From assembly GCA_030268105.1 (NCBI GenBank), contig BSDZ01000005.1, forward strand, positions 2,589,501 through 2,653,500: a DNA stretch of 64,000 bases, read 5' to 3'. The translations under genes were made by a program, and so were the position numbers. Of the stretch, positions 1 through 11,888 are shown piece by piece; the first letter of the stretch is position 1, and every line of letters starts with the position of its first letter. The notes below the pieces were generated by a model. That model did no database searches. It was not told the DNA's origin and saw only the letters and a program-made list of their open reading frames with translations. Source of the stretch: Volvox africanus (Eukaryota > Chlorophyta > Chlorophyceae > Chlamydomonadales > Volvocaceae).

Positions 1-3000
1 GCGATACAGTCACAGATAGCGGTAACGGCTGCCACTTCTTTGCAGATCCCTGTGCCTGTACTGACAGTATAATAAATACCTGTCCACCCGCCTGGCCCGC
101 TTTTATTCACCTTGAGCCAGCAGGGCTTCACGCTCCCCGTTAGCTAGCTAATGCATTCTTGTAATATAAACACCATCGATCAGGTCACGACATGATGGGA
201 AGAGGACATTCCTTACAGCGATGCATCCTTAGCAGAGAACACACACAATTCCGTCATTCCGGTATAACAGTAGTTCTCAACAAGTTCTACATACATTGAG
301 AGCTTGCTGACCGCACATGCGGCACGAGAATCAAAGAACGGAAGTACAGAGCAGTTCATTCACAATGGCGCCGCAGCTCGCTTCTCCTGCCTTGTGTTAT
401 ATACATAGACAGGAGGAGGAGCAGGAGGAGCAGGCAACTCTGCCTAGGTTAGCAGGCAGCAGGAATTGAATTCCACCCCCCTGTGGTGAATTCCACGCAC
501 ATAGAAGCCTTGCAGGTGCACACATCCACGTGCACTCAAGAACGTTGATCCGTCGTATCATTCTGCTCCAAACGAAGGAAGCCTTCCCCCGTACTGCACG
601 ACCTCAACCTCCCGTTCGAGGAGAAAGTCTGCATTAAGGACAAGCTAGCAGAGGATGCAAACCGACACGTCACGTCCATCCCGCCTTTATTCCAACCATG
701 AAAGGAATATCTATCCTCCTGCTGATGCATGATGAAGTAAGAGACACTTCGACACTTCGGCTGTCTTTCCGTACTCACCTTACCTCGCCCGGACGTACAT
801 GGATGCATCAGCAGCAGTCAGCAACACTCAGCATCCCTGTTTCAACTGCCTAAGCAAAGGCCCGATCTGAAGATGATGCCATGTTATATACACGGTCCAT
901 CCTGGACACTACCCATAGACACCTCTCAGGATACTACAGCATCCCGCTCGATAACCATAGGTTCTTTCCGTAAGCGCATGCATGTCCGTGCCGTACACAC
1001 ACGGACCACACACATACGGGCACACACACACGCACACGGGATAAAATACGATAAACGCACGCACGACACATGCATCTATCTATCTGTTGTTTTCGTTCTG
1101 ACGTTCAGATGAATTACGTAGTCATGCCAACGAACAATCGCCGTACGTACGCACGTAGCGTATGTACGATCACGCTAAGATGCATGGGGTTTTTAGATTC
1201 TGCCAGGCTTACATGCAGCCTCGCGCTGGCCGCTACTCGCTCCTGGACGCATGCACGGGTGCATTGCGAGGTAGCCAGCCAACCAGCATTGCAAACGTCA
1301 TCACACGTTAGGTGTATGTAAACACAACGGCAGTGCCGCCCAGCTATGCCAGGATGCATTTCGACTGATGATGTATGATCTGTAAACGGGATACTTAGCT
1401 AGACCCTGATGCATGATCCCTCGCCCCTGGACAGGCATGCATCCCACAAGCAAGGACGAGCTGTTTGAAAGAAAGGCACCCAGCAATCGCTGCATTACTT
1501 CTTCCTTCCTTCTCACTCTCATTCTCTTATTATACATGTATCGCTCATCTCATCACGAGCCATACCTGCCAACGTATAAATTGTCCATTGGATGCGATCA
1601 AATGTTCTTTTTGTTTTCGATGACTCGGACTGAATGGATGTAAGTAGCCAGGCGGCCTCATCACTATCTCTGCCTTGGCGGTAATCACGCACGAAAACAA
1701 AAAAGAAACCAAAACCAGCTGACTAGGTGACCCCTACCAGACTAAAACATTCACTTAGGAAAGAGAGATAGAGGTTTTGAGCTAAATATCCAGCCATTAA
1801 GATACCTACCTAGCTAGTAGTTTGACTTGTTTAACTTGTCATTACTTGTTCCTGATCAACACTTTCAAAATCCTGATCCGTGTATCTACACCCACCACAA
1901 CGAATCAAGTCGTCATCTCGGTAGTCATCTATACCTATCTAGCTACAGCTACGTACTACGTAGAGTAGAGCAGCCGAATCTCCAAATCCTAATTTCCACA
2001 GAGCGAAATTACAAGGACGATGGCGCTGCCGCCGCCGGCTGTGGCGGCTGCACTGTACCTCCTGGTGGCCGAACGATGACACACCTGCATCCATGAATTG
2101 CACGAGCATTCATTTGGCAGTAGCTAACGTTCGTTAGTTATGCATCCACCGGTATGTTGCAGACAGACAAACACAACTTGTCGTCATTACCAGTGTACGG
2201 GACGTCAACGGACAGTGGACTGCATGCCTCAGGTCGGCTATGGAAGGTATATACTTGTACTGCTGCTGCTCCGAAGCTATTCCGGTAATTTATAACGGTC
2301 ATGTGAGTTTGTTTTTGCCGCAGAGGACTGCCAAGTAGTGCTTTCAATTAAAGAGCAGATCAGCGGCTTAACGCAAAATACACTTCATAAGATAGGGTAT
2401 CCGAAATCATGGCGACATACAGACAGACAGGCGACATGCAAACGTCAGGTGGGAATGGGACTTTGAGAGTTATTGCAATTGCTGCCCGCCCAGCTGTCAC
2501 GACATAACATCGCACTGCCATAATTTACGGCACTATATGTGTCTAAGGGGCGGTACTATGTCGTGATACAACCCTGCACCCTTTTCCCCTTGTGCCAGCC
2601 TTAGTCCTCTCGACAGCAGGTCTACGGCTAACATCATACAATTATAGGATTTAAGCCTAAAATGACAACCACCATTTTATTTGTTAAATCAACTTAGATT
2701 GGCAGTGCAAAGATTTATGCAGCGTACCTTCTAAACCCACCATCGCGAAACGGCTGGAAACGTGGCTCGTCCGTTTTAAGCTGGTTCTGACTCATTATTT
2801 GGTGAGTATCTTTGCGCTTGGGGCAGTGTCGCAGCCTATGAGATCTAATCGAGGCGCGACTATTGCTGGTTGAAAACTTATTCCTTCCCCGCCGGTCGTG
2901 TCCTTCGGGACCTTCCGCAATATTTGGCGTCCACTCATTGGACCACTCAACTGAAAGTGATGAATAATGGCATCGTCACCCCCATGTGAAAATCTTACTT

Positions 3001-3118
3001 CCAGTATTGTTATGACCGATAGAAGTGTGGGTACTGCATCTCAATCTGCAGTCTCAGCTGCCAAATCGGGTCATCTTGCCAGGTGACGCTGGTGCTCATG
3101 TAACGAGGCCAGAGTCAG
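1..3118. other. Non-coding part of satellite unit copy 1
   Basis: No convincing single-exon gene lies here; all open frames are under 95 codons. Visible texture includes GGA/GCA-rich simple sequence near 411-440, a CA/CG-rich microsatellite-like stretch near 990-1070, and many ATGCAT or GCATGC palindromes. A set of in-phase open segments with canonical splice borders at 2163-2801 is listed separately. The same DNA recurs at 8299-11416 and 27591-30708. Confidence 0.6.
2163..2801 (+). other. Possible spliced exons in the satellite unit (weak)
   Basis: Three open segments, 2163-2246, 2324-2448 and 2706-2801, are each bordered by AG upstream and GT downstream (the last donor is GTGAGT) and join without a phase break (84, 125 and 96 nt). 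A fourth open segment follows a CTGCAG near 3050 and ends with TAA at about 3147. The predicted peptides match no family I know. Chance is a serious alternative because many splice-site choices are available. The same segments occur at 10461-11099 and 29753-30391. Confidence 0.2.
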
Positions 3119-3590
3119 ATGATGGAACCACATACGCAATCTAACAAGACATATGGTAGGAATACATGCATGCAAGCGATGGCAACAGGCGCCGTGGCTA
3201 AGGGACAGTCCCCTGCCCAGCGGGACAGTGCAAAAGCACACGCGTTTCTCGGGGCACAGGTTCATGGGTTCCTGGAGCATGCTGATGTGAAGGCCGATGG
3301 TTTCATAGCATGGGAGGAGGCTAGAAGTACTCCATCGGTATTGCGTACGCGGCTTTCTGAAAGAATCCCGAAAGCGCTAAACGCGATGCTGATAGAGTTG
3401 TGGCTGCGTGGAGGGTTGCGTGGCGCCTGTACCCAGATACCTCCCTCGCCCGTGCGGTGTGACTCACACACAGGAGGCGGACAATCTCAGGGTGGGAGAG
3501 CGGGGCAGAAGAGGCGAGGCCCTGTGGGGTTGCCTTCCCTGCTGGTTGCGACTTCAGCCCTCTGGCCCCTGCCTCTTACTTCACACCACC
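3119..3590 (+). other. Non-repetitive head of the open frame leading into the minisatellite
   Basis: An ATG at 3119 opens a frame of about 157 codons before the repeat and continues through the minisatellite to a stop at 5887. One spot, 3284-3319, reads DVKADGFIAWEE. This resembles a 12-residue EF-hand calcium loop (D1, D5, G6, I8, E12) but has Lys at position 3, where Asp, Asn or Ser is usual, and there is no paired second hand. The frame after the repeat differs between copies, ending CIRYP in copies 1 and 3 and LSLKV in copy 2, so the reading frame is not maintained. I treat it as an open frame or possible gene fragment, not a proven gene. Confidence 0.3.
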
Positions 3591-5868
3591 TCCAGCCCTC
3601 CGGCCCCACAGCCGGCCCTCCAGCCCTCCAGCCCTCAAGCCCTCAAGCCCTCAAGCCCTCAAGCCCTCAAGCCCTCAAGCCCTCCGGCCCTCCGGCCCCC
3701 CAGCCAGCCCTCCAGCCCTCCAGCCCTCCAGCCCTCCAGCCAGCCCTCCAGCCCTCCAGCCCTCCAGCCCTCCAGCTAGCCCTCCAGCCCCCCAGCCAGC
3801 CCTCCAGCCCTCCAGCCAGCCCTCCAGCCCTCCAGCCCTCCAGTCCTCCGGCCCCCCAGCCAGCCCTCCAGCCCTCCAGCCCTCCAGCCCTCCAGCCCTC
3901 CAGCCAGCCCTCCAGCCCCCCAGCCAGCCCTCCAGCCCTCCAGCCCTCCAGCCAGCCCTCCAGCCCTCCAGCCCTCCAGCCCTCCGGCCCCCCAGCCAGC
4001 CCTCCGGCCCTCCGGCCCTTCAGCCAGCCCTCCAGCCCTCCAGCCCTCCAGCCCTCCAGCCCTCCAGCCAGCCCTCCAGCCCTCAAGCCCTCCAGCCCTC
4101 CAGCCCTCCAGCCCTCCAGCCCTCCAGCCAGCCCTCCAGCCCTCCGGCCCTCCGGCCCCTTAACCAGCCCTCCAGCCCTCCAGCCCTCCAGCCCTCCAGC
4201 CAGCCCTCCAGCCCTCCAGCCCTCCAGCCAGCCCTCCAGCCCCCCAGCCAGCCCTCCAGCCCTCCAGCCCGCCCTCCAGCCCTCCAGCCCTCCAGCCCTC
4301 CGGCCCCCCAGCCAGCCCTCCAGCCCTCCAGCCAGCCCTCCAGCCCCCGAGCCAGCCCTCCAGCCCTCCAGCCAGCCCTCCAGCCCTCCAGCCCTCCAGC
4401 CCTCCGGCCCCCCATCCAGCCGTCCAGCCCTCCAGCCCTCCAGCCCTCCAGCCCTCCAGCCAGCCCTCCAGCCCCCCAGCCAGCCCTCCAGCCCTCCAGC
4501 CAGCCCTCCAGCCCTCCAGCCCTCCAGCCCTCCGGCCCCCCAGCCAGCCCTCCAGCCCTCCAGCCCTCCAGCCCTCCAGCCCTCCAGCCCTCCAGCCCTC
4601 CGGCCCTCCGGCCCCCCAGCCAGCCCTCCAGCCCTCCAGCTTCCAGCCCTCCAGCCCTCCAGCCCTCCAGCCCTCCAGCCCTCCAGCCCTCCAGCCAGCC
4701 CTCCAGCCCTCCGGCCCTCCGGCCCCCCAACCAGCCCTCCAGCCCTCCAGCCCTCCAGCCCTCCAGCCAGCCCTCCAGCCCTCCAGCCCTCCAGCCAGCC
4801 CTCCAGCCCCCCAGCCAGCCCTCCAGCCCTCCAGCCCGCCCTCCAGCCCTCCAGCCCTCCAGCCCTCCGGCCCCCCAGCCAGCCCTCCAGCCCTCCAGCC
4901 AGCCCTCCAGCCCCCGAGCCAGCCCTCCAGCCCTCCAGCCAGCCCTCCAGCCCTCCAGCCCTCCAGCCCTCCGGCCCCCCATCCAGCCCTCCAGCCCTCC
5001 AGCCCTCCAGCCCTCCAGCCCTCCAGCCAGCCCTCCAGCCCCCCAGCCAGCCCTCCAGCCCTCCAGCCAGCCCTCCAGCCCTCCAGCCCTCCAGCCCTCC
5101 GGCCCCCCAGCCAGCCCTCCAGCCCTCCAGCCCTCCAGCCCTCCAGCCCTCCAGCCCTCCAGCCCTCCGGCCCTCCGGCCCCCCAGCCAGCCCTCCAGCC
5201 CTCCAGCCCTCCAGCCCTCCAGCCCTCCAGCCCTCCAGCCCTTCAGCCCTCCAGCCCTCCGGCCCTCTGGCCCCCCAGCCAGCCCTCCAGCTCTCCAGCC
5301 CTCCAGCCCTTCAGCCAGCCCTCCAGCCCTCCAGCCCTGCGGCCATCCAGCCAGCCCTCCAGCCCTTCAGTCCTCCAGCCCTCCAGCCAGCCCTCCAGCC
5401 CTCCAGCCCTCCAGCCCTCCAGCCCTCCAGCCCTTCAGCCCTCCAGCCCTCCGGCCCTCTGGCCCCCCAGCCAGCCCTCCAGCTCTCCAGCCCTCCAGCC
5501 CTTCAGCCAGCCCTCCAGCCCTCCAGCCCTGCGGCCATCCAGCCAGCCCTCCAGCCCTTCAGTCCTCCAGCCCTCCAGCCCCCCAGCCCTCCAGCCAGCC
5601 CTCCAGCCCCCCAGCCAGCCCTCCAGCCGTCCAGCCAGCCCTCCAGCCCTCCAGCCCTCCAGCCCTCCGGCCCCGCAGCCAGCCCTCCAGCCCTCCAGCC
5701 CTCCAGCCCTCCAGCCCTCCAGCCCTCCAGCCCTCCGGCCCTCCGGCCCCCCAGCCAGCCCTCCAGCCCTCCAGCCCTCCAGCCCTCCAGCCCTCCGGAC
5801 CCCCAGCCAGCCCTCCAGCCCTCCAGCCCTCCAGCCCTCCGGACCCCCAGCCAGCCCTCCAGCTCTCC
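3591..5868. repeat. (CAGCCCTC)n minisatellite, copy 1, about 2.28 kb
   Basis: The core is an 8-bp repeat, CAGCCCTC, mixed with 12-bp variants (CAGC added) and with CGGCCCTC and CAGCCCCC types. The left edge has a run of CTCAAGCC variants. Eight is not divisible by three, so every plus frame reads the same octapeptide (PALQPSSP) and every minus frame reads one octapeptide (EGWRAGGL), with no stop codon; this explains the large overlapping open frames. Two internal duplications are visible: one of about 192 bp (markers at 5265 and 5457) and one of about 567 bp (markers at 4414 and 4981). The minus strand, GGGCTGGA repeated, fits a G-quadruplex pattern. Confidence 0.97.
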
Positions 5869-6570
5869 ATGCATCCGTTATCCTTGAAGGTGTGATGCCA
5901 CGTAATGCGAGCTGGAGGCAGAGTAGTAGTAGACCTTAACAGCTAGATCATACTAAGGTGCGGAGCAGTAGGTGTGCGGAAACGTATCACGATAAAAGAT
6001 CAGTCTGAGTTGCTTTCTCCCATGCTGAGTGCAATGGCATTGGTCGTTTGGTGGTTTGGAGGACTTTAGCCATTTCGTCTTTTTAAGGTCTCTTGAAACG
6101 GCAGTCCGTAAGCAAGAGGTCCACACAAACTGGCCAGATGATAGACGCGACGCAAGTGACTGTTGCGAGTTCAACTGGGCTCTTTCCGCCAAAACTCTAA
6201 AACCCAAAACCCTAAAACTCTAAAACCCTAAATCCCTGAACTAATCTTCTCCCGGAGCATGTTTGTTCTGCCCCACTCCATCTGTTTGTGCTGAGTGGGG
6301 CTGACTTGACGTCTACCAGTTGATCTTCGTGCTAGCTTACAAGTGCTTCAGTCAAAGGGGCTAGCGGCGGGTTGCTGCCGGAGCTGAATTGTGAGACGTA
6401 CATACGTCAATCAGCACGAGAATGCGTCGTACAACGTTTAACAGATAGATTTATGGTCGGATTCAGCGATCCTGTGTTGTGAGTCTCAACTATACCCGCC
6501 GAAGTATAGCACGCAGTTATCCACGCAAATTTATCGTAGTAGGCTGGTTACCCTAAATTCCCAGGATTCA
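5869..6570. other. Satellite unit DNA between minisatellite and AT-rich tract
   Basis: This stretch holds no recognised gene. It contains the telomere-like block at 6191-6238 and, at 6291, the point where the 9782-bp array resumes the satellite sequence after its retrotransposon. Confidence 0.6.
6191..6238. repeat. Interstitial telomere-like block, copy 1
   Basis: About six degenerate units in a row read ACTCTAAA, ACCCAAA, ACCCTAAA, ACTCTAAA, ACCCTAAA and TCCCTGAA. The unit is 8 bp and corresponds to CCCTAAAA, the complement of TTTTAGGG, the telomere repeat known from Chlamydomonas-type green algae. It is short and imperfect, so it is either a relic of a chromosome end or a chance-enriched simple sequence. 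Confidence 0.6.
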
Positions 6571-6711
6571 ATTTAAAGAAAAGCTTCCTTCATTAATAAT
6601 TTCACTAGTGTTTCTTTTTAAGTTTCTTTCTTATAATGTATAATAAATTAATATATATTATTGTACATGTTTTAAATATAATAAGAAGTTATTGTATATA
6701 ATATGTAGCAG
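6571..6711. other. AT-rich tract, copy 1
   Basis: About 140 bp of mainly A and T, with TATAATAAATTAATATATATT-like stretches, stands out from the roughly 50% GC surroundings. It recurs at 14078-14218, 34830-34970, 44612-44752 and 54394-54534. No ORF is present. A matrix attachment, promoter or replication role is possible but not shown. Confidence 0.5.
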
Positions 6712-8298
6712 CTTGGACGATTGGGTAAGTTGCCTGCCGGGATGCTTATAGCTGGCGTTATCTTGACCTCCGATTCCATGGCTTCGACTAGTACCCCTGG
6801 CTCCAATAATATAGACTCCTCTGCCGCCGAATGTGGCCCTGCTACCACCCTTTCCCAGGCAGCGTCACCACCGCTGCCTCGCCCCCGACCATCACTGCCA
6901 CCGCCACTGCTGCCGCTGCCACCGCCACCACCAGTGTTGCCGCCGCTCGCTGCATCGCCACCGTTGATGAGACCGCCGCTGCGACAGCAGCTTCAGTGTC
7001 ATATGAGCACCTGCGTCGAACGCCTTTTCCATACCTTACCGTTCACCCACCCAGAACCCATTTCATAGCTTCTCTCCCATGGCAGGCTGATGAGGTCGTA
7101 GTGTACGGTGGCGATGTGAGACCGCGATATGCGGTGAATAGGTGATGATGTGCTGGGGGTGGCGATAGATGTGAGGAGGTGCATGGAATGCAACGGCGGT
7201 TTTTGATCATGCTGGTGCAATGGGCCATTTTCGAATTCATCTGCGCACATGCACGCACATGCACACTACTAACGGTGCACGAACGCATGCATGGACGGGC
7301 GGGCACACGTGGCTGCATATGATTTGCAAAGAGTTTAGCAGCAGCAAACCTTGGGATGCAAGTTGCTGCCAGCAGATGTACAGGTTAATGATGCATGAAT
7401 CAGACCACCTCATTCGTGATTAGTAATAAGTCCTTATACCTTCTGACAAACTCTTGTGCGTGCCCGCCCGTGTTTCGTAGGGCAATCAAGTCGCCCGCAG
7501 TGTAACACCATAGATTCAAGTGCCCGCCTGCCGACATGTCATGCTCCACACAGGGTCTCTTATTCCGCCACCATGAATTTTGATATTGTCGAAGTGCTTC
7601 ATTCACTTGGTGGCATGGCGACAACGGAGCAGCAGGGCAGATGGACGCAATGTAAGGCAGTGCGCAATTGCTGCTTGCCTTAGAACAATTTTTGTTGTTG
7701 TCAAGAGACTGCGTGGCCCAAGGTCGACCTAATAGATTTCCCACGATCTCGTTCCTGCTAGCTATTGAAGTCCCAATCGAGAAATCCACCTACTTTTACA
7801 ATACTGAACACCATAGACCATCTATCAGATCATGTTTGCTATAAAACCGAGGGGCTGATAACCGCGGTAATAAATGGTAATGGTAATCACCAAATTTCGT
7901 TCTGCACAGATATCCCACACAGCCACCCGACCGCATACCCCAGGCGAAAATTTCTGCTCCGGATGTATTGACTGACAGCATTTTCTCGTACATGTGGTAC
8001 ACAAGAAGCACCCAAAGGGTCGGGCAGATATAACAACTACTGAGCGGCAATTGTCAAGTGAAGAATGTAACACCATCATAATATGTAAGAAAAAGAAGTT
8101 GACCAGCCAACGCTTCGCTACCCCCTTAATGAAAGCTGTACGGCGGCATCAATATACAACCTTCTGCCGTAGCATCGTCCTGTCGTGAATCGCTACATAT
8201 TCACCCACCAGGAGTCCAAACGACAAGTCAAGCGCTTGCCATCACATCGGCGGCCGTGGTGATGAGGACCACAGCCAACGAAGACCAGGCGTCGAAAA
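6712..8298. other. 3' part of satellite unit copy 1
   Basis: A CCN-rich (CCG/CCA/GCC) low-complexity stretch at about 6842-6990 gives proline- or alanine/threonine-rich open frames in two frames at once, which is typical of simple sequence and not of a gene. The rest to 8298 has no recognised gene. The longest frame (minus, 7400-7789) starts only at GTG. The site corresponding to 7039-7043 (CCGTT) is the target of the minus-strand retrotransposon in copy 2, and 7878-7880 (TAA) is the target of the CACTA-like element. Confidence 0.6.
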
Positions 8299-11200
8299 GC
8301 GATACAGTCACAGATAGCGGTAACGGCTGCCACTTCTTTGCAGATCCCTGTGCCTGTACTGACAGTATAATAAATACCTGTCCACCCGCCTGGCCCGCTT
8401 TTATTCACCTTGAGCCAGCAGGGCTTCACGCTCCCCGTTAGCTAGCTAATGCATTCTTGTAATATAAACACCATCGATCAGGTCACGACATGATGGGAAG
8501 AGGACATTCCTTACAGCGATGCATCCTTAGCAGAGAACACACACAATTCCGTCATTCCGGTATAACAGTAGTTCTCAACAAGTTCTACATACATTGAGAG
8601 CTTGCTGACCGCACATGCGGCACGAGAATCAAAGAACGGAAGTACAGAGCAGTTCATTCACAATGGCGCCGCAGCTCGCTTCTCCTGCCTTGTGTTATAT
8701 ACATAGACAGGAGGAGGAGCAGGAGGAGCAGGCAACTCTGCCTAGGTTAGCAGGCAGCAGGAATTGAATTCCACCCCCCTGTGGTGAATTCCACGCACAT
8801 AGAAGCCTTGCAGGTGCACACATCCACGTGCACTCAAGAACGTTGATCCGTCGTATCATTCTGCTCCAAACGAAGGAAGCCTTCCCCCGTACTGCACGAC
8901 CTCAACCTCCCGTTCGAGGAGAAAGTCTGCATTAAGGACAAGCTAGCAGAGGATGCAAACCGACACGTCACGTCCATCCCGCCTTTATTCCAACCATGAA
9001 AGGAATATCTATCCTCCTGCTGATGCATGATGAAGTAAGAGACACTTCGACACTTCGGCTGTCTTTCCGTACTCACCTTACCTCGCCCGGACGCACATGG
9101 ATGCATCAGCAGCAGTCAGCAACACTCAGCATCCCTGTTTCAACTGCCTAAGCAAAGGCCCGATCTGAAGATGATGCCATGTTATATACACGGTCCATCC
9201 TGGACACTACCCATAGACACCTCTCAGGATACTACAGCATCCCGCTCGATAACCATAGGTTCTTTCCGTAAGCGCATGCATGTCCGTGCCGTACACACAC
9301 GGACCACACACATACGGGCACACACACACGCACACGGGATAAAATACGATAAACGCACGCACGACACATGCATCTATCTATCTGTTGTTTTCGTTCTGAC
9401 GTTCAGATGAATTACGTAGTCATGCCAACGAACAATCGCCGTACGTACGCACGTAGCGTATGTACGATCACGCTAAGATGCATGGGGTTTTTAGATTCTG
9501 CCAGGCTTACATGCAGCCTCGCGCTGGCCGCTACTCGCTCCTGGACGCATGCACGGGTGCATTGCGAGGTAGCCAGCCAACCAGCATTGCAAACGTCATC
9601 ACACGTTAGGTGTATGTAAACACAACGGCAGTGCCGCCCAGCTATGCCAGGATGCATTTCGACTGATGATGTATGATCTGTAAACGGGATACTTAGCTAG
9701 ACCCTGATGCATGATCCCTCGCCCCTGGACAGGCATGCATCCCACAAGCAAGGACGAGCTGTTTGAAAGAAAGGCACCCAGCAATCGCTGCATTACTTCT
9801 TCCTTCCTTCTCACTCTCATTCTCTTATTATACATGTATCGCTCATCTCATCACGAGCCATACCTGCCAACGTATAAATTGTCCATTGGATGCGATCAAA
9901 TGTTCTTTTTGTTTTCGATGACTCGGACTGAATGGATGTAAGTAGCCAGGCGGCCTCATCACTATCTCTGCCTTGGCGGTAATCACGCACGAAAACAAAA
10001 AAGAAACCAAAACCAGCTGACTAGGTGACCCCTACCAGACTAAAACATTCACTTAGGAAAGAGAGATAGAGGTTTTGAGCTAAATATCCAGCCATTAAGA
10101 TACCTACCTAGCTAGTAGTTTGACTTGTTTAACTTGTCATTACTTGTTCCTGATCAACACTTTCAAAATCCTGATCCGTGTATCTACACCCACCACAACG
10201 AATCAAGTCGTCATCTCGGTAGTCATCTATACCTATCTAGCTACAGCTACGTACTACGTAGAGTAGAGCAGCCGAATCTCCAAATCCTAATTTCCACAGA
10301 GCGAAATTACAAGGACGATGGCGCTGCCGCCGCCGGCTGTGGCGGCTGCACTGTACCTCCTGGTGGCCGAACGATGACACACCTGCATCCATGAATTGCA
10401 CGAGCATTCATTTGGCAGTAGCTAACGTTCGTTAGTTATGCATCCACCGGTATGTTGCAGACAGACAAACACAACTTGTCGTCATTACCAGTGTACGGGA
10501 CGTCAACGGACAGTGGACTGCATGCCTCAGGTCGGCTATGGAAGGTATATACTTGTACTGCTGCTGCTCCGAAGCTATTCCGGTAATTTATAACGGTCAT
10601 GTGAGTTTGTTTTTGCCGCAGAGGACTGCCAAGTAGTGCTTTCAATTAAAGAGCAGATCAGCGGCTTAACGCAAAATACACTTCATAAGATAGGGTATCC
10701 GAAATCATGGCGACATACAGACAGACAGGCGACATGCAAACGTCAGGTGGGAATGGGACTTTGAGAGTTATTGCAATTGCTGCCCGCCCAGCTGTCACGA
10801 CATAACATCGCACTGCCATAATTTACGGCACTATATGTGTCTAAGGGGCGGTACTATGTCGTGATACAACCCTGCACCCTTTTCCCCTTGTGCCAGCCTT
10901 AGTCCTCTCGACAGCAGGTCTACGGCTAACATCATACAATTATAGGATTTAAGCCTAAAATGACAACCACCATTTTATTTGTTAAATCAACTTAGATTGG
11001 CAGTGCAAAGATTTATGCAGCGTACCTTCTAAACCCACCATCGCGAAACGGCTGGAAACGTGGCTCGTCCGTTTTAAGCTGGTTCTGACTCATTATTTGG
11101 TGAGTATCTTTGCGCTTGGGGCAGTGTCGCAGCCTATGAGATCTAATCGAGGCGCGACTATTGCTGGTTGAAAACTTATTCCTTCCCCGCCGGTCGTGTC

Positions 11201-11888
11201 CTTCGGGACCTTCCGCAATATTTGGCGTCCACTCATTGGACCACTCAACTGAAAGTGATGAATAATGGCATCGTCACCCCCATGTGAAAATCTTACTTCC
11301 AGTATTGTTATGACCGATAGAAGTGTGGGTACTGCATCTCAATCTGCAGTCTCAGCTGCCAAATCGGGTCATCTTGCCAGGTGACGCTGGTGCTCATGTA
11401 ACGAGGCCAGAGTCAGATGATGGAACCACATACGCAATCTAACAAGACATATGGTAGGAATACATGCATGCAAGCGATGGCAACAGGCGCCGTGGCTAAG
11501 GGACAGTCCCCTGCCCAGCGGGACAGTGCAAAAGCACACGCGTTTCTCGGGGCACAGGTTCATGGGTTCCTGGAGCATGCTGATGTGAAGGCCGATGGTT
11601 TCATAGCATGGGAGGAGGCTAGAAGTACTCCATCGGTATTGCGTACGCGGCTTTCTGAAAGAATCCCGAAAGCGCTAAACGCGATGCTGATAGAGTTGTG
11701 GCTGCGTGGAGGGTTGCGTGGCGCCTGTACCCAGATACCTCCCTCGCCCGTGCGGTGTGACTCACACACAGGAGGCGGACAATCTCAGGGTGGGAGAGCG
11801 GGGCAGAAGAGGCGAGGCCCTGTGGGGTTGCCTTCCCTGCTGGTTGCGACTTCAGCCCTCTGGCCCCTGCCTCTTACTTCACACCACC

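Larger units (their letters stand above)
1..8298. repeat. Long satellite unit, copy 1 (8298 bp)
   Basis: The sequence at 1 recurs at 8299, 27591 and 36558 in the same orientation, so this is a head-to-tail array; the start phase is simply the window edge. Copies differ by scattered single bases, roughly 10 in 6 kb by eye, and by minisatellite length. Order inside the unit: non-coding DNA (1-3118), a short open frame running into the minisatellite (3119-3590), the (CAGCCCTC)n minisatellite (3591-5868), a telomere-like block (6191-6238), an AT-rich tract (6571-6711), a CCN-rich stretch (6842-6990) and more non-coding DNA to 8298. No host gene is recognised. The near-identity of copies points to recent amplification or ongoing homogenisation. 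Confidence 0.97.

Noticed and set aside
4083..4982. Minus-strand Gly/Trp/Arg-rich open frames over the minisatellites
   Set aside because: They are the complement reading of the same repeat; overlapping frames on the same strand give the same octapeptide.
3591..5868. CRISPR-like array
   Set aside because: The repeats are 8 bp and contiguous with no unique spacers, and the context is eukaryotic.
3119..5887. A 922-codon proline-rich protein gene (and its 661- and 1145-codon counterparts at 11417-13402 and 30709-34146)
   Set aside because: Over 80% is the 8-bp minisatellite, open in every frame. Length and C-terminal frame differ between copies, so the frame is not maintained.
6571..6711. AT-rich tract as a replication origin
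   Set aside because: Only base composition supports it; no motif or experimental hint is available from the sequence.
6721..7068. Proline-rich 115-codon open frame in each satellite unit
   Set aside because: It starts at TTG, lies over CCN-rich low-complexity DNA, and a second frame over the same bases is equally open.
7400..7789. 129-codon minus-strand frame, the longest outside repeats in the satellite unit
   Set aside because: It starts at GTG, its length is about what chance gives in this much DNA, and no motif is seen. Conservation between copies is uninformative because the copies are nearly identical.
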